DNA of 54,237 nucleotides from Erysipelotrichaceae bacterium (GTDB taxonomy: Bacteria; Bacillota_I; Bacilli_A; Erysipelotrichales; Erysipelotrichaceae). The stretch covers positions 1-54,237 of the forward strand of contig JAFSUN010000009.1 in NCBI GenBank assembly GCA_017445225.1, given 5' to 3'. Made by a program: the position numbers and the translations under genes. This document shows positions 8,313 to 16,016 of the stretch, one piece after another. The notes beneath the pieces were generated by a model. The model was not told the DNA's origin, did no database searches, and worked only from the letters and a program-made list of their open reading frames with translations. Positions within the stretch are counted from its first letter, which is position 1. The number at the start of each line of letters is the position of its first letter.

Positions 8313-10810
8313 TACAGTAAACCCCTCTGCTGTGCGAAGAAGTATCCGATGACCAGCAGGATGACGAACAGTGCCAGAATCAGCAATGTCACGACGACAT
8401 TGAGGATCCTGTCAGTCCTGGATACGGTATTGTTAACGTTATTGAGTTCGTTCTCATATTCGGAAACCTGGAGCTTCAGCTGCTGGGTCTGTTCAAACAG
8501 TTCTTCGCGTTTCTGTCTCTCTCTTTCAAGTTTCTCATTCAGTTCATCGATGTGGCGGGAATCCTCAACGTAAACGGTCTTGACCGGCTGATCTTCGGAT
8601 TCTTCCGGCTGCGGCTGATACTGTGGCTCCTCATCATCATCCAGGCCATACTGCTTCATGTTGGCAATGGCACTGGCGATGGAATCGGTATCGACCGGTT
8701 CCTCGGCCTCTTCTTCGGGTTCCTCATTGATGGCGAAATCATCATCGTCATCATCAGCGATGCTGAAGAAGTTGGCGAAGAATCTCGGCTTCTTGACTTC
8801 AGCGGCAGCTTCTTCCTTTTCCCGGGTCTCTTCTTCGATCTTGTTCAGTTCCTTGAAGACATTGACCTGGGTATTTTCATCATTACGTAATCCGGCTTCG
8901 ATGTTATGAGTCTTGACGTCTCTGATGATGCTTTCGATCTCGGAGAACTGATCCTTCTCGTCTTCGGCATCCTCCAGGGAGAACTGGGTGCTCATTTCAT
9001 CGAGTTCCTTCCTGGCAGCGACATCAAACTTCTCCGCGTCGCCTTCAACATTGAAGGTGGGCAGCTTTTCGGCTTCTTCCTTGAACTTGAAATCGCCGTC
9101 CTCAAAGTCTTCCAGGAAGTATTCCTTGGTATCTTCCGGCTCTTCTCCGGCTTCAGCCTGCGCTTCTTCGGCCTGATCATCTTCCGCGATCAGACGGTTG
9201 AGCTCTTCCAGTTCACTGTTATCAAACGGAACTTCTTCAACTTCCGGCTTCTTTGGGTTAATGATATCCTCAGCGGTGACTTCTTCGATCTGCGGTTCCT
9301 CGGCGGCTGCCGGTTCTCCGGCTGCTTCTGCCGCTTCCTCAACAACCGGTTCTTCAGCCGGTTCTTCATCGGCTTCCAGTTCGATCTCGGCATATTCTTC
9401 CTTTTCTGCATTGATCGGCTGGACATAATCAGGATTGGTCTCGTCAAAGTCTTCGGCCATTCTGGCAACCTTCTCAGCCGTCTCGGAAATCTGATCATCT
9501 ACCTGTTCGTAGGATTCAACTTCGTCCCCGATGAAAGGCAGCTGGCTGCTGTAATCCGGCTCTTCTTCAATTGCATCCATGTCGGAGATGGTATCGGTAT
9601 TGTCAAACTTCTCGTTTTCGTCGTAGACCAGACCGTACTTCTCTTCGATCTCCTGATTATCATAGTATCCGGCATTGATGATTCCGTCGGTCGGTCCGAA
9701 GACACTGGACACCTTCGGCAGTTCACCGGTAAACTTGCCGGCGATCGTCTGCTTTCTGGTTTCATCAGCCAGTTCCGTGCTCTCTTCGATGCCGGTCTGT
9801 TCATACTGAACATCGTCGATCAGATCGGCAGTTTCTTCACTGAATTCATCAACCGCTGCTTCCGCAAACTCATCAGCGTTATCCCTGATCTCTTCCGCGG
9901 TCTCCTCAGCAGCCTCTGCAATCTCTTCAGCTGCTTCTGCATACGGCTTTTCCAGTTCTTCGATCTCATCGCTCAGGTCGATGACTTCGCTGTCTTCCAT
10001 TACTTCCTCGCAGCTTTCACAGACAGCCGGGATCTCGGCAGTACCGGCAAATTCAACATCGGTATTCTCCTCGATCACTTCATCATCAGGATAGCCTTCC
10101 AGCGGCTCCACCCTGACTTCCTCGCTGTCAGTGTCCAGAGTATCTACTCTGATCTCTTCAATGTCGTCAACGGCGATCTGCTCTTCGCTGACTACGGCAT
10201 CCTCACTGATGTCTTCCAGGGCTGCCGGTTCTATAATCATTTCTGTACTATCTTCCAATACTTCAGGGGAAACAGCTTCTTCTGTTTCCTGTTCACAAGC
10301 TTCTTCAGCTTCCTTTGTGTAGATATCAATATTTTCCATATCCTCGCTTAACAAACGACTTTCTCCGGAATCATCATCCGGTCTGTCTTCTTCCTCCGGT
10401 TCTATTTTCTTTATATTCTCAACAGGATCGGCATCCTGGTTTTTCAAAGATAATTCCCCGTCAGAAGCTTGATCTTCGTGAGGATTATCCGAAGCTTTTT
10501 TCAAAGCTTCCAGATTCAGTTTTTCCGTAGCAGCTGCCGCTTCCCTGATCCGGTTGCGCAGCTGATCAGACAGTATTTCCGTTCCCTGGCTGCTTTCGTT
10601 TTCAGCCATGGCCATAAGCCGAATGGTGTTTTCCAGGTCAAAATCACTGCTGACACCCAGATTCGGAAATTCCTTCTCCAGATTTCTCAGGAACTCTTCC
10701 TGTTCCCTGATCATCTGTTCGTATTTTTCCGAAATCGCTTTGGAGGTATCAACATTTCTCTTAGTGACAGGCTTTTCCTGTTTCTTCTCCCGGACTTCTT
10801 CGGCCATCAT
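8312..10810 (-). CDS. Large acidic protein with a C-terminal membrane anchor, function unknown
   Basis: I do not recognise this 832-residue protein. It begins with a short basic stretch (REKKQEKPVTKRN). Most of the remainder is low-complexity, very rich in Glu and Asp, with hardly any predicted fold. Near residues 745-800 is a charged coiled-coil segment (ELNEKLERERQKREELFEQ), then one hydrophobic segment (VVVTLLILALFVILLVIGYF) and a seven-residue tail. That makes it a tail-anchored cytoplasmic protein with almost nothing outside the cell. It sits between efp and cmk and overlaps the cmk start by one base. Two adjacent ATGs (10810 and 10807) are possible; AGGGTG fits the second slightly better. 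A role as an acidic scaffold at the membrane is only a guess. Confidence 0.8.
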   Translation of the reverse strand: MMAEEVREKKQEKPVTKRNVDTSKAISEKYEQMIREQEEFLRNLEKEFPNLGVSSDFDLENTIRLMAMAENESSQGTEILSDQLRNRIREAAAATEKLNLEALKKASDNPHEDQASDGELSLKNQDADPVENIKKIEPEEEDRPDDDSGESRLLSEDMENIDIYTKEAEEACEQETEEAVSPEVLEDSTEMIIEPAALEDISEDAVVSEEQIAVDDIEEIRVDTLDTDSEEVRVEPLEGYPDDEVIEENTDVEFAGTAEIPAVCESCEEVMEDSEVIDLSDEIEELEKPYAEAAEEIAEAAEETAEEIRDNADEFAEAAVDEFSEETADLIDDVQYEQTGIEESTELADETRKQTIAGKFTGELPKVSSVFGPTDGIINAGYYDNQEIEEKYGLVYDENEKFDNTDTISDMDAIEEEPDYSSQLPFIGDEVESYEQVDDQISETAEKVARMAEDFDETNPDYVQPINAEKEEYAEIELEADEEPAEEPVVEEAAEAAGEPAAAEEPQIEEVTAEDIINPKKPEVEEVPFDNSELEELNRLIAEDDQAEEAQAEAGEEPEDTKEYFLEDFEDGDFKFKEEAEKLPTFNVEGDAEKFDVAARKELDEMSTQFSLEDAEDEKDQFSEIESIIRDVKTHNIEAGLRNDENTQVNVFKELNKIEEETREKEEAAAEVKKPRFFANFFSIADDDDDDFAINEEPEEEAEEPVDTDSIASAIANMKQYGLDDDEEPQYQPQPEESEDQPVKTVYVEDSRHIDELNEKLERERQKREELFEQTQQLKLQVSEYENELNNVNNTVSRTDRILNVVVTLLILALFVILLVIGYFFAQQRGLL

Positions 10811-10827
10811 GTCACCCTGAAAAGCTC

Positions 10828-11385
10828 TTAAGCTCTTCCGCAGTATTTTCCGTCGATCGTGGATACCAGAATGACTTCATCCTGTTCGATGAACAGCGGA
10901 ACCTTGACATTCCAGCCGGTCTCCAGCACGGCATTCTTGGAGGCGCTGGTAGCGGTATCGCCCTTGACGGCGCCTTCAACTTCGACGATCTGCAGAGCTA
11001 CCTTGTCAGGCAGCTGGATGCCGAGGATCTCACTCTCATAACTGGTAATGCTGACGTTGTCATTCGGTTTCAGGAAGTTGAGTTCCCAGGTCAGGTTGGC
11101 CTTTGGGATCTCGATCTGATCATAGGTAGCGTTATCCATGAAGACCAGTTCGTCACCGGCATCATAGAGATACTGCATTTCCTTCTTTTCAATGGCGGCC
11201 GGTTCAACCTTGTCACCGCCGGTGAAAACGACATCCTTGATCGTTCCGGTGCGCAGGTCCTTAGCATGGGCCTTGACGACCATCTGTCTCATGGCTGTCT
11301 TGTTCAGCGATGTGCTCAGAGTAATGTAGAGATTACCCTCGTAAATGAATGTTGTTCCCGGTTTTAAGTCATTAACCAAAATCAT
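10828..11385 (-). CDS. efp: Translation elongation factor P
   Basis: EF-P relieves ribosome stalling at polyproline. All three beta-barrel domains are present in 185 residues, with MQYLYDAGDELVFMDN and the C-terminal VSTIDGKYCGRA. The domain I loop that normally reads KPGKG around the modified lysine is instead NKTAMRQ (residues 28-34), so the usual modified-lysine position is a methionine by my alignment to the B. subtilis protein. Mollicutes have a similar loop, as I recall. No modification enzyme gene is nearby. It heads the efp-hup operon. Confidence 0.93.
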   Translation of the reverse strand: MILVNDLKPGTTFIYEGNLYITLSTSLNKTAMRQMVVKAHAKDLRTGTIKDVVFTGGDKVEPAAIEKKEMQYLYDAGDELVFMDNATYDQIEIPKANLTWELNFLKPNDNVSITSYESEILGIQLPDKVALQIVEVEGAVKGDTATSASKNAVLETGWNVKVPLFIEQDEVILVSTIDGKYCGRA

Positions 11386-11486
11386 ATCTAACCGCCCCTT
11401 TCAGGTATGTGATTATCAATCAAATCAAAGCACGCAAAAATGCTCTACGGAATCATTATATCAAACTTCCTTTTTATGATAAACAC

Positions 11487-11520
11487 TTTTTTATCCCGTT
11501 GGCCAAAACGGGATAAAAAA
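11487..11520 (-). terminator. Second terminator between comG and efp
   Basis: A 14-bp perfect stem (TTTTTTATCCCGTT at 487-500 with its complement at 507-520 of this kilobase) encloses a 6-base loop. It has A and T runs on both sides and can work in both directions. It follows the first comG terminator in tandem. Confidence 0.75.
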
Positions 11521-11558
11521 CCGCTGAAAATCCGGCAGTTTTCCACCGTTTCAGCGGT
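11513..11558 (-). terminator. First terminator after the comG operon
   Basis: A 10-bp stem (ACCGCTGAAA/TTTCAGCGGT) is followed by TTTTTTATCC on the minus strand. The comGG stop codon TGA lies inside the stem, so translation to the end would cover one arm. Confidence 0.75.
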
Positions 11559-11919
11559 ATTTTTCCACAAAATCACCGATGTCATCAAACACCAGCTCCC
11601 TTTTTCTTTCAAATTCTCCACACCTGATGACGATCTCGGCCGTCAGGTCCCGATACTTGACAGTAACTCTAATGTCGTCGATGACGAATGATTCATCCTT
11701 TTCCCGGTATCCCCGGTAGCTGTCCTTGATCCGGTTGACTATCAGGATCTCGGCCCGGTTCATTTTCCGGATGGCCGGCAGATCCTTCTTGAATCGGTAA
11801 TAGGTCACATGTCCTGCCGTAATGACGGAACAGATGGAAATGATCATTGACAGGATCAGCAGCGCATGGATCGAGATGAATCCCCTACTCTTTATGCCAA
11901 TAGGCGACCGGCCAGTCAA
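11551..11919 (-). CDS. comGG: Minor pseudopilin, ComGG position
   Basis: The N-terminal region carries a prepilin-type segment, KSRGFISIHALLILSMIIS, followed by about 90 residues of variable sequence. The residue five after the cleavage glycine is His instead of the usual Glu, as in GspK/ComGG-like tip pseudopilins. No ATG lies near the motif: the frame offers TTG at 11919 (used here, with GGGA six bases upstream) or ATT at 11901. The ORF overlaps comGF, and its stop lies in the terminator. Identity rests on gene order and the prepilin motif. Confidence 0.6.
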   Translation of the reverse strand: MTGRSPIGIKSRGFISIHALLILSMIISICSVITAGHVTYYRFKKDLPAIRKMNRAEILIVNRIKDSYRGYREKDESFVIDDIRVTVKYRDLTAEIVIRCGEFERKRELVFDDIGDFVEKYR

Positions 11920-12292
11920 AAGCGATCCCGTCCTTCCGATATCTGAGATAGATGATGTCATCTTCATCCGCAAACTCCACTTCTTCGATGCCGTGAACGA
12001 AATCTACCGTCCCGGGCTGGGAGATCAGCTTGCCGTTGACGATGTGCAGGCAGAAATCCTCCCCCTGCTTGCGGTAGACGATCTGATCGGCTTCCACGGA
12101 GACAATGTCGTTGACCGCCAGTTCCAGCTGCAGCTGATAGATGCCGATCTCATCCTGATAGTAGACCCGGTCAGCTTTCAGCAGATTTCGCAGTCCTCTG
12201 ATCAGGGGACTGCTCAGCAGCGTGATCAGGGAAAGGATGAAGAGCGCCAGAACCACTTCGATCAGGGTGAACCCTCTTCGGCCGGCGGCAAT
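11885..12292 (-). CDS. comGF: Minor pseudopilin ComGF, apparent ATT start
   Basis: The conventional start (GTG at 12256) would cut the prepilin signal in half. Reading the same frame upstream gives AAGRRGFTLIEVVLALF, a perfect type IV prepilin motif with Gly, Phe and Glu5. The only possible initiator before the in-frame TGA is ATT at 12292-12290, and GAAAGGAG lies 10 bases before it. The protein would then be about 135 residues. ComGF is a minor pseudopilin of the competence pilus, processed by ComC. It overlaps the comGE end and the comGG start. Confidence 0.75.
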   Translation of the reverse strand: MAAGRRGFTLIEVVLALFILSLITLLSSPLIRGLRNLLKADRVYYQDEIGIYQLQLELAVNDIVSVEADQIVYRKQGEDFCLHIVNGKLISQPGTVDFVHGIEEVEFADEDDIIYLRYRKDGIAFDWPVAYWHKE

Positions 12293-12516
12293 AACGGTTC
12301 ATCTCCTTTCTCTTCCAGGGGTTTTATCCGCTTTTCGGGATCCCAGATCTTCCGATAGTCCTCATCCTGCCACAGTTCCTTCATTTTGTCATCCTCTATC
12401 CGGTAACGGAAGGAATGCCTGCTCAGGGCTGCCGACTGTAACAGCTGAGCGACCAGACAGAATACTGTCAGGGATATCAGCAGATCCAGCAGGATGAACC
12501 CCCTAGCGTTTGACAT
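12262..12516 (-). CDS. comGE: Minor pseudopilin, ComGE position
   Basis: The 84-residue protein starts MSNARGFILLDLLISLTVF, a prepilin segment with Asp in place of Glu5. It is short and has a charged C-terminal half ending LLPPAEEGSP. Its position between comGD and comGF assigns it as comGE; sequence alone would not. It overlaps both neighbours, so the operon is translated as a coupled unit. Confidence 0.7.
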   Translation of the reverse strand: MSNARGFILLDLLISLTVFCLVAQLLQSAALSRHSFRYRIEDDKMKELWQDEDYRKIWDPEKRIKPLEEKGDEPLLPPAEEGSP

Positions 12517-12817
12517 AGAGCCTCCCGGTGCCCAGGGAGATGATCACTTTTTCATGGCAGATGACCAGTGTATTGGCCTTGCGGGCATTCCCCCTGCGGT
12601 TAAAGTACAGCTGCAGGTTTTCCCGGTCATTTTCATAAAGAACGCTCTTGCAGTCGCGGATCGCCTCAAACTGGGCATCGGTGATCTCATCGACGACCTG
12701 GGCCACGGTGGTGACGTTGCGGAATCTATGAGCCGTCGGCAGAGCCAATAAGGTCAGTACCGAGATCAGAAACAGTACCAGCAGGCTTTCCAGCAGGGTA
12801 AAACCTCTAATCCGCAT
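12503..12817 (-). CDS. comGD: Minor pseudopilin ComGD
   Basis: The start is the ATG at 12817, overlapping the end of comGC by 11 bases and preceded by GGGGAGG; longer in-frame starts lie within comGC. The product begins MRIRGFTLLESLLVLFLISV, a typical prepilin peptidase substrate with Glu5, followed by a small beta-rich globular part. It should be processed at the membrane by a prepilin peptidase, which is not in this window. Confidence 0.82.
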   Translation of the reverse strand: MRIRGFTLLESLLVLFLISVLTLLALPTAHRFRNVTTVAQVVDEITDAQFEAIRDCKSVLYENDRENLQLYFNRRGNARKANTLVICHEKVIISLGTGRLYVKR

Positions 12818-13100
12818 GAGCCTCCCCGTTGGAAATATAGATGTGAGCTCCATTGGGACAGGTCCCCTGCGCATCGGTGAGATAACCCTCAGCGATCAGA
12901 TCATCAACATCCCCGGGCATTTCCCCGTTTTCCAGGTCATAGAGCAGGATCTGGGAATTGATGATCTCCAGCAGGGCCTCACAGCCCTTGTTGTTGATGA
13001 TGCGCTTCTTCTGAGCGATATTGGGAACGGTGATCAGAACGATGATGGAAACGACGGTCAGGACCAGGATCATCTCCAGTATGGTAAATCCTTTCTTCAA
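12807..13100 (-). CDS. comGC: Major pseudopilin ComGC
   Basis: This is the main subunit of the competence pilus that binds or draws in external DNA. The protein starts MKKGFTILEMILVLTVVSIIVLITVPN, the prepilin motif with Glu5 and the hydrophobic N-terminal helix. It is 97 residues, the usual ComGC size, with Cys residues at CEALL and TCPNG that could form a disulfide. Confidence 0.9.
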   Translation of the reverse strand: MKKGFTILEMILVLTVVSIIVLITVPNIAQKKRIINNKGCEALLEIINSQILLYDLENGEMPGDVDDLIAEGYLTDAQGTCPNGAHIYISNGEAHAD

Positions 13101-13111
13101 ATTGCCTCCTT

Positions 13112-14077
13112 TCAGATGCCTTCGAGCAGCTCTAATGGCATTAACAGGACCAGGTAGGACAGCACGATGATGACGGTCACCAGTCCATAGCAGACTCCCT
13201 GCATGATAACTGACGTCCTCTTGACGATCGTCTGCAGGCGGATCTCCACCATCTCCATGTAGTCCTTCAGAGCACCGTCGAAGTCACCGGTCTTCAATCC
13301 CATAATGCACAGCGGATGAAACTCATCATCAAAGTATTCCAGTTTCAGGCTGTCCTGGAAATTCTCTCCCTTTTCCAGCAGATCCTCCAGATGATAGCCT
13401 AACAGGGCCGTAAGGCGGTTTTCCTGCTGGCTGCGGATGATTCCGACAGCCTCCGGAAGTCTGATCCCCCTTTCCAGAAGACTGCTCAGGCGGCGTGAAA
13501 ACTCGCTGGTCACGTACATCCGGATCAGCCGGTCCTTCTTCTTACCGTGCAGCCAGGCCCAGAGATAGGTCTCCTTCTTTCTTCTGACGACGAGATACAG
13601 CAGAAAGCTGACGGTGCCCAGAGCCAGAAAACCGGTTATCTCACTGATGGAGATGATCCGGAAGACGGTCATGATGGCAGTTGTCTTCTCCTGCGGCAGG
13701 GCCAGTGAGGAAACGATGCTGGGGATCATCACCTGCTGAAAGAAGACTAACAGGATGAAGGAAAGCACCACCAGCAATATCTGATAGCCCAGCGAGCCGG
13801 CGGTCTTCTTTAAAAGTCCCTTCTCCTTCAACACTTCCTGCCGGGAGACCTCGATGGCCATGGGCAGGGAAAGATGATCAAGATAGAAACCGATCTTCCT
13901 TTCCAGACGGGTGGCCTTGAGGATGCTCTTCAGCGGTATGCCGTCATTCAGACAGTCGGCTATCTTTCTTATTCCGGCCGTGGCGGGATAGAGCTTTTCC
14001 ATGACCTCAATGGCTTCCTGCAGGCTGTATTCCCTTTCACACAGCCGGGCCAGAAACAGCCACTGATGATCAGCCAT
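13112..14077 (-). CDS. comGB: Pilus inner-membrane platform protein ComGB
   Basis: The frame is open to 14152 but the first 25 codons overlap comGA. I use the ATG at 14077, 13 bases after the comGA stop, giving about 321 residues, close to other ComGB proteins. It has the GspF/PilC layout: two repeats of a helical domain, each followed by membrane segments (LLVVLSFILLVFFQQVMIP, ITGFLALGTVSFLLYLVV and VTVIIVLSYLVLLMPL). The platform works with ComGA to assemble the pilus. The upstream ribosome-binding site is weak, which suggests coupling to comGA. Confidence 0.88.
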   Translation of the reverse strand: MADHQWLFLARLCEREYSLQEAIEVMEKLYPATAGIRKIADCLNDGIPLKSILKATRLERKIGFYLDHLSLPMAIEVSRQEVLKEKGLLKKTAGSLGYQILLVVLSFILLVFFQQVMIPSIVSSLALPQEKTTAIMTVFRIISISEITGFLALGTVSFLLYLVVRRKKETYLWAWLHGKKKDRLIRMYVTSEFSRRLSSLLERGIRLPEAVGIIRSQQENRLTALLGYHLEDLLEKGENFQDSLKLEYFDDEFHPLCIMGLKTGDFDGALKDYMEMVEIRLQTIVKRTSVIMQGVCYGLVTVIIVLSYLVLLMPLELLEGI

Positions 14078-14090
14078 GAGCGCTGACCGG

Positions 14091-15035
14091 CTACCTGATG
14101 ATCTCATTTTCCAGAGCAATGGCCAGCTTGCGCTCCATGGTTTCCACCTCAATGTTACGGTCCCGCCGGAATCTTTCCAGATCTTCTCCCGTCAGGATGT
14201 CGTAGACACAGGTATAGCCGCTGGTATCTCTCAACGGGCACAGCCGCTGGTTGACGATGCCCAGCAGGGAATCAAACAGATGGTTTTCATCGACTCCCAG
14301 TTCCAGCAGGCGGTAAATGGCACCGGTGGTGCTGCGGGCATGCAGACTGGTCACCACCAGACAGCCGGTCAGCGCTGCCCGTACGGTCATCCTGGCCGCC
14401 TTCTCGTCCCTGATCTCCCCGATCATGATGATGTCGGGATTGTGCCGCAGGATCTGCTTGATGCCCTCGTCATAACTGAAGCCGATCTTCTCGTTGATCT
14501 CCAGCTGGATCATGTTCTCATGGACGGCCTCGATTGGATCCTCCAGGGAATAGATCGTCCGGTTTCTGATCCTGGACAGCAGCGAATACATCGTAGTGGT
14601 CTTGCCGCTTCCCGTTAAACCGGTAAACAGTATCAGTCCGTTTCTTCTTTCCAGCCAGCCGTCAAAGATCGTCATGGCACTCTTATCATAGGTCAGTTCA
14701 TCGAGGCTGAAGCCCTCGTGACAGTTCAGGATTCGCAATACCCCGCTTTTTACCTTTCTGGTAACGATGCAGGCAAAGCGGAAATCCAGATAGCGTCCCT
14801 GATGATAAAGAGCGAAGGATCCGGACTGCGGCCGGTTGATCTCCGTAAGATCCATGTTGGACCGGAACTGGAGATAGTTAAAGAGGCGTTCGTCAGCTTC
14901 GGAAGGCTCGACACTGACGAGGCCGTTTAATCCCCTTATCTGAATCACCGTCCGGTCCGGATAAATGGACAGATGGACATCGGTGGCCCGCTGCCCAAGG
15001 GCCATGTCCAGCAGTTCTTCAAATCTTTCTTCCAT
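14091..15035 (-). CDS. comGA: Pilus assembly ATPase ComGA
   Basis: This is a GspE/PilB-type secretion ATPase that powers competence pilus assembly at the cytoplasmic face. Walker A GLTGSGKTTT lies at residues 139-148, an Asp box (YSLEDPIE) follows, then Walker B IIMIGEIRD and the His box TSLHARST. At 314 residues it is shorter than B. subtilis ComGA, lacking an N1 domain. AGAGGA precedes the start. It is the first gene of comGA-GG. Confidence 0.95.
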   Translation of the reverse strand: MEERFEELLDMALGQRATDVHLSIYPDRTVIQIRGLNGLVSVEPSEADERLFNYLQFRSNMDLTEINRPQSGSFALYHQGRYLDFRFACIVTRKVKSGVLRILNCHEGFSLDELTYDKSAMTIFDGWLERRNGLILFTGLTGSGKTTTMYSLLSRIRNRTIYSLEDPIEAVHENMIQLEINEKIGFSYDEGIKQILRHNPDIIMIGEIRDEKAARMTVRAALTGCLVVTSLHARSTTGAIYRLLELGVDENHLFDSLLGIVNQRLCPLRDTSGYTCVYDILTGEDLERFRRDRNIEVETMERKLAIALENEIIR

Positions 15036-15082
15036 CGTTTTTCCTCTGCCTACTAATAGCCCTTCGGCGGAGAGAAAACCTG

Positions 15083-15105
15083 AAAAAAACCGGTCAGTGA
15101 CCGGT
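15083..15105 (-). terminator. Terminator after the MBL-fold gene
   Basis: A 7-bp stem (ACCGGTC/GACCGGT) with a 3-base loop is followed by TTTTTTT on the minus strand. It separates the MBL gene from the comG operon. I found no clear ComK box or competence-type promoter in the 47 bases left before comGA. Confidence 0.8.
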
Positions 15106-15107
15106 GA

Positions 15108-15701
15108 TCAGATATAGGGATTGTATGACAGTTCGTGCCCGACGGTCGTTGAGGGACCGTGTCCGGGATAGACTTTCATGTCATATGGCAGTCTGCCTAA
15201 GACGGTTAAGGACTGCTGCAGCTTGGCCCAGCTGCCGGAATAAAGATCCGTCCTTCCGACGCCCTCATAAAAAAGCGTATCACCGGAAAACAGACGGCCG
15301 TCGATGATGAACATCAGGCTGCCTTCGGTATGCCCCGGGGTAAAGAGGACCTGAACGTCAAAGGAGCCGATCTTCAGGCTTTCTTCCTCGATGAAGACGG
15401 GACGGGTCTTGACGGTGGCAGTGATGCCGGCCAGGCTGTTGATCTCGGGATCATCCAGCAGAACCAGGTCATCGCGGCTCATGTAGACAGGACAGCCAAA
15501 TTCACTGACCAGCCGGTCAACGGCACCGATGTGATCAAAATGCCCGTGCGTCAGCAGGATCCCCTTCAGTTCGCAATTGCCGACCCTCTCGGCGATCCTT
15601 CGCCAGCTACCGGCCGCATCGATCAGCAGGGCTTCGTTCCCCTTCTTCAGCAGGTAGCAGTTGGTTTCAAAGGAACCCAGTACCAGTGTTTCGATTTCCA
15701 T
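15108..15701 (-). CDS. MBL-fold metal hydrolase, YqgX/glyoxalase II-like
   Basis: The metallo-beta-lactamase motif THGHFDHIG is at residues 51-59, with PGHTEGS and SGDTLF further on and a final PGHGPSTTVG, giving a full set of metal ligands. At 197 residues it matches the short hydroxyacylglutathione-hydrolase-like group that includes B. subtilis YqgX, which also lies upstream of comGA. Its substrate is unproven. It follows rpmG after a terminator. Confidence 0.85.
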   Translation of the reverse strand: MEIETLVLGSFETNCYLLKKGNEALLIDAAGSWRRIAERVGNCELKGILLTHGHFDHIGAVDRLVSEFGCPVYMSRDDLVLLDDPEINSLAGITATVKTRPVFIEEESLKIGSFDVQVLFTPGHTEGSLMFIIDGRLFSGDTLFYEGVGRTDLYSGSWAKLQQSLTVLGRLPYDMKVYPGHGPSTTVGHELSYNPYI

Positions 15702-15710
15702 GCGCTAAAA

Positions 15711-15734
15711 AAGAAAAAGGCTTGAAGGCCTCTT
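15711..15734 (-). terminator. Terminator at the end of rpmG
   Basis: A 7-bp stem with one G-U pair is followed by TTTTTCTTTTTT on the minus strand. The stem overlaps the rpmG stop codon. Confidence 0.55.
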
Positions 15735-15882
15735 ACTTCTTCTCCTTATGTATCGTCATCTTGTTGCAACGTGGACAGTACTTTTTGATTTCCATTTTTT
15801 CAGGATGCTTTCTCTTGTTACGAGTGCCCAGGTAGTTTTCTTCGCGACATTCAGTACATTTGAATATAACGTTTTCTCTCAC
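15733..15882 (-). CDS. rpmG: Ribosomal protein bL33, zinc-ribbon type
   Basis: This gene encodes 49 residues beginning MRENVIFKCTECREENYLGT, with Cys pairs at 9/12 and 36/39 (CTEC and CPRC). That marks the zinc-binding form of L33 in the large subunit. The start is GTG, with TGGAGGGATAGATC just upstream. A promoter with matching boxes lies at 15914-15943. Length and sequence fit bL33 fully. Confidence 0.93.
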   Translation of the reverse strand: MRENVIFKCTECREENYLGTRNKRKHPEKMEIKKYCPRCNKMTIHKEKK

Positions 15883-15913
15883 GATCTATCCCTCCAGTTC
15901 AGTTTGCTTGAAT

Positions 15914-15943
15914 ATCATACCACAGATGCCGGTAAAAAGACAA
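15914..15943 (-). promoter_or_regulatory. rpmG promoter
   Basis: Minus strand: TTGTCT, an 18-base spacer and TATGAT, about 30 bases before the GTG start. It lies back to back with the ispG promoter region. Confidence 0.6.
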
Positions 15944-15983
15944 TACTTTTTTTTCTAAACTCTGTAATTGAAAATCAATTTAT

Positions 15984-15991
15984 GTGATAAT
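15984..15991 (+). promoter_or_regulatory. Extended -10 element for ispG
   Basis: TGTGATAAT here has the TG of an extended -10 box, 25 bases before the ispG ATG. No good -35 box is visible at the right distance. Confidence 0.35.
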
Positions 15992-16016
15992 GACCTTGTA
16001 AAAAGTGAGGCCTACC

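Noticed and set aside
7197-8573. 458-codon plus-strand ORF opposite der and cmk
   Set aside because: Both strands cannot be coding with equal support: der and cmk have full motif sets, while this frame has none.
8312-10810. Tandem repeat array in the acidic gene
   Set aside because: The sequence is compositionally biased towards GAA and GAT codons, but no regular repeat unit could be found by eye.
15036-15082. ComK box or competence sigma promoter before comGA
   Set aside because: No A4-N5-T4 pair and no TACGAATA-type box is present in the short gap, so the control of comG is left open.
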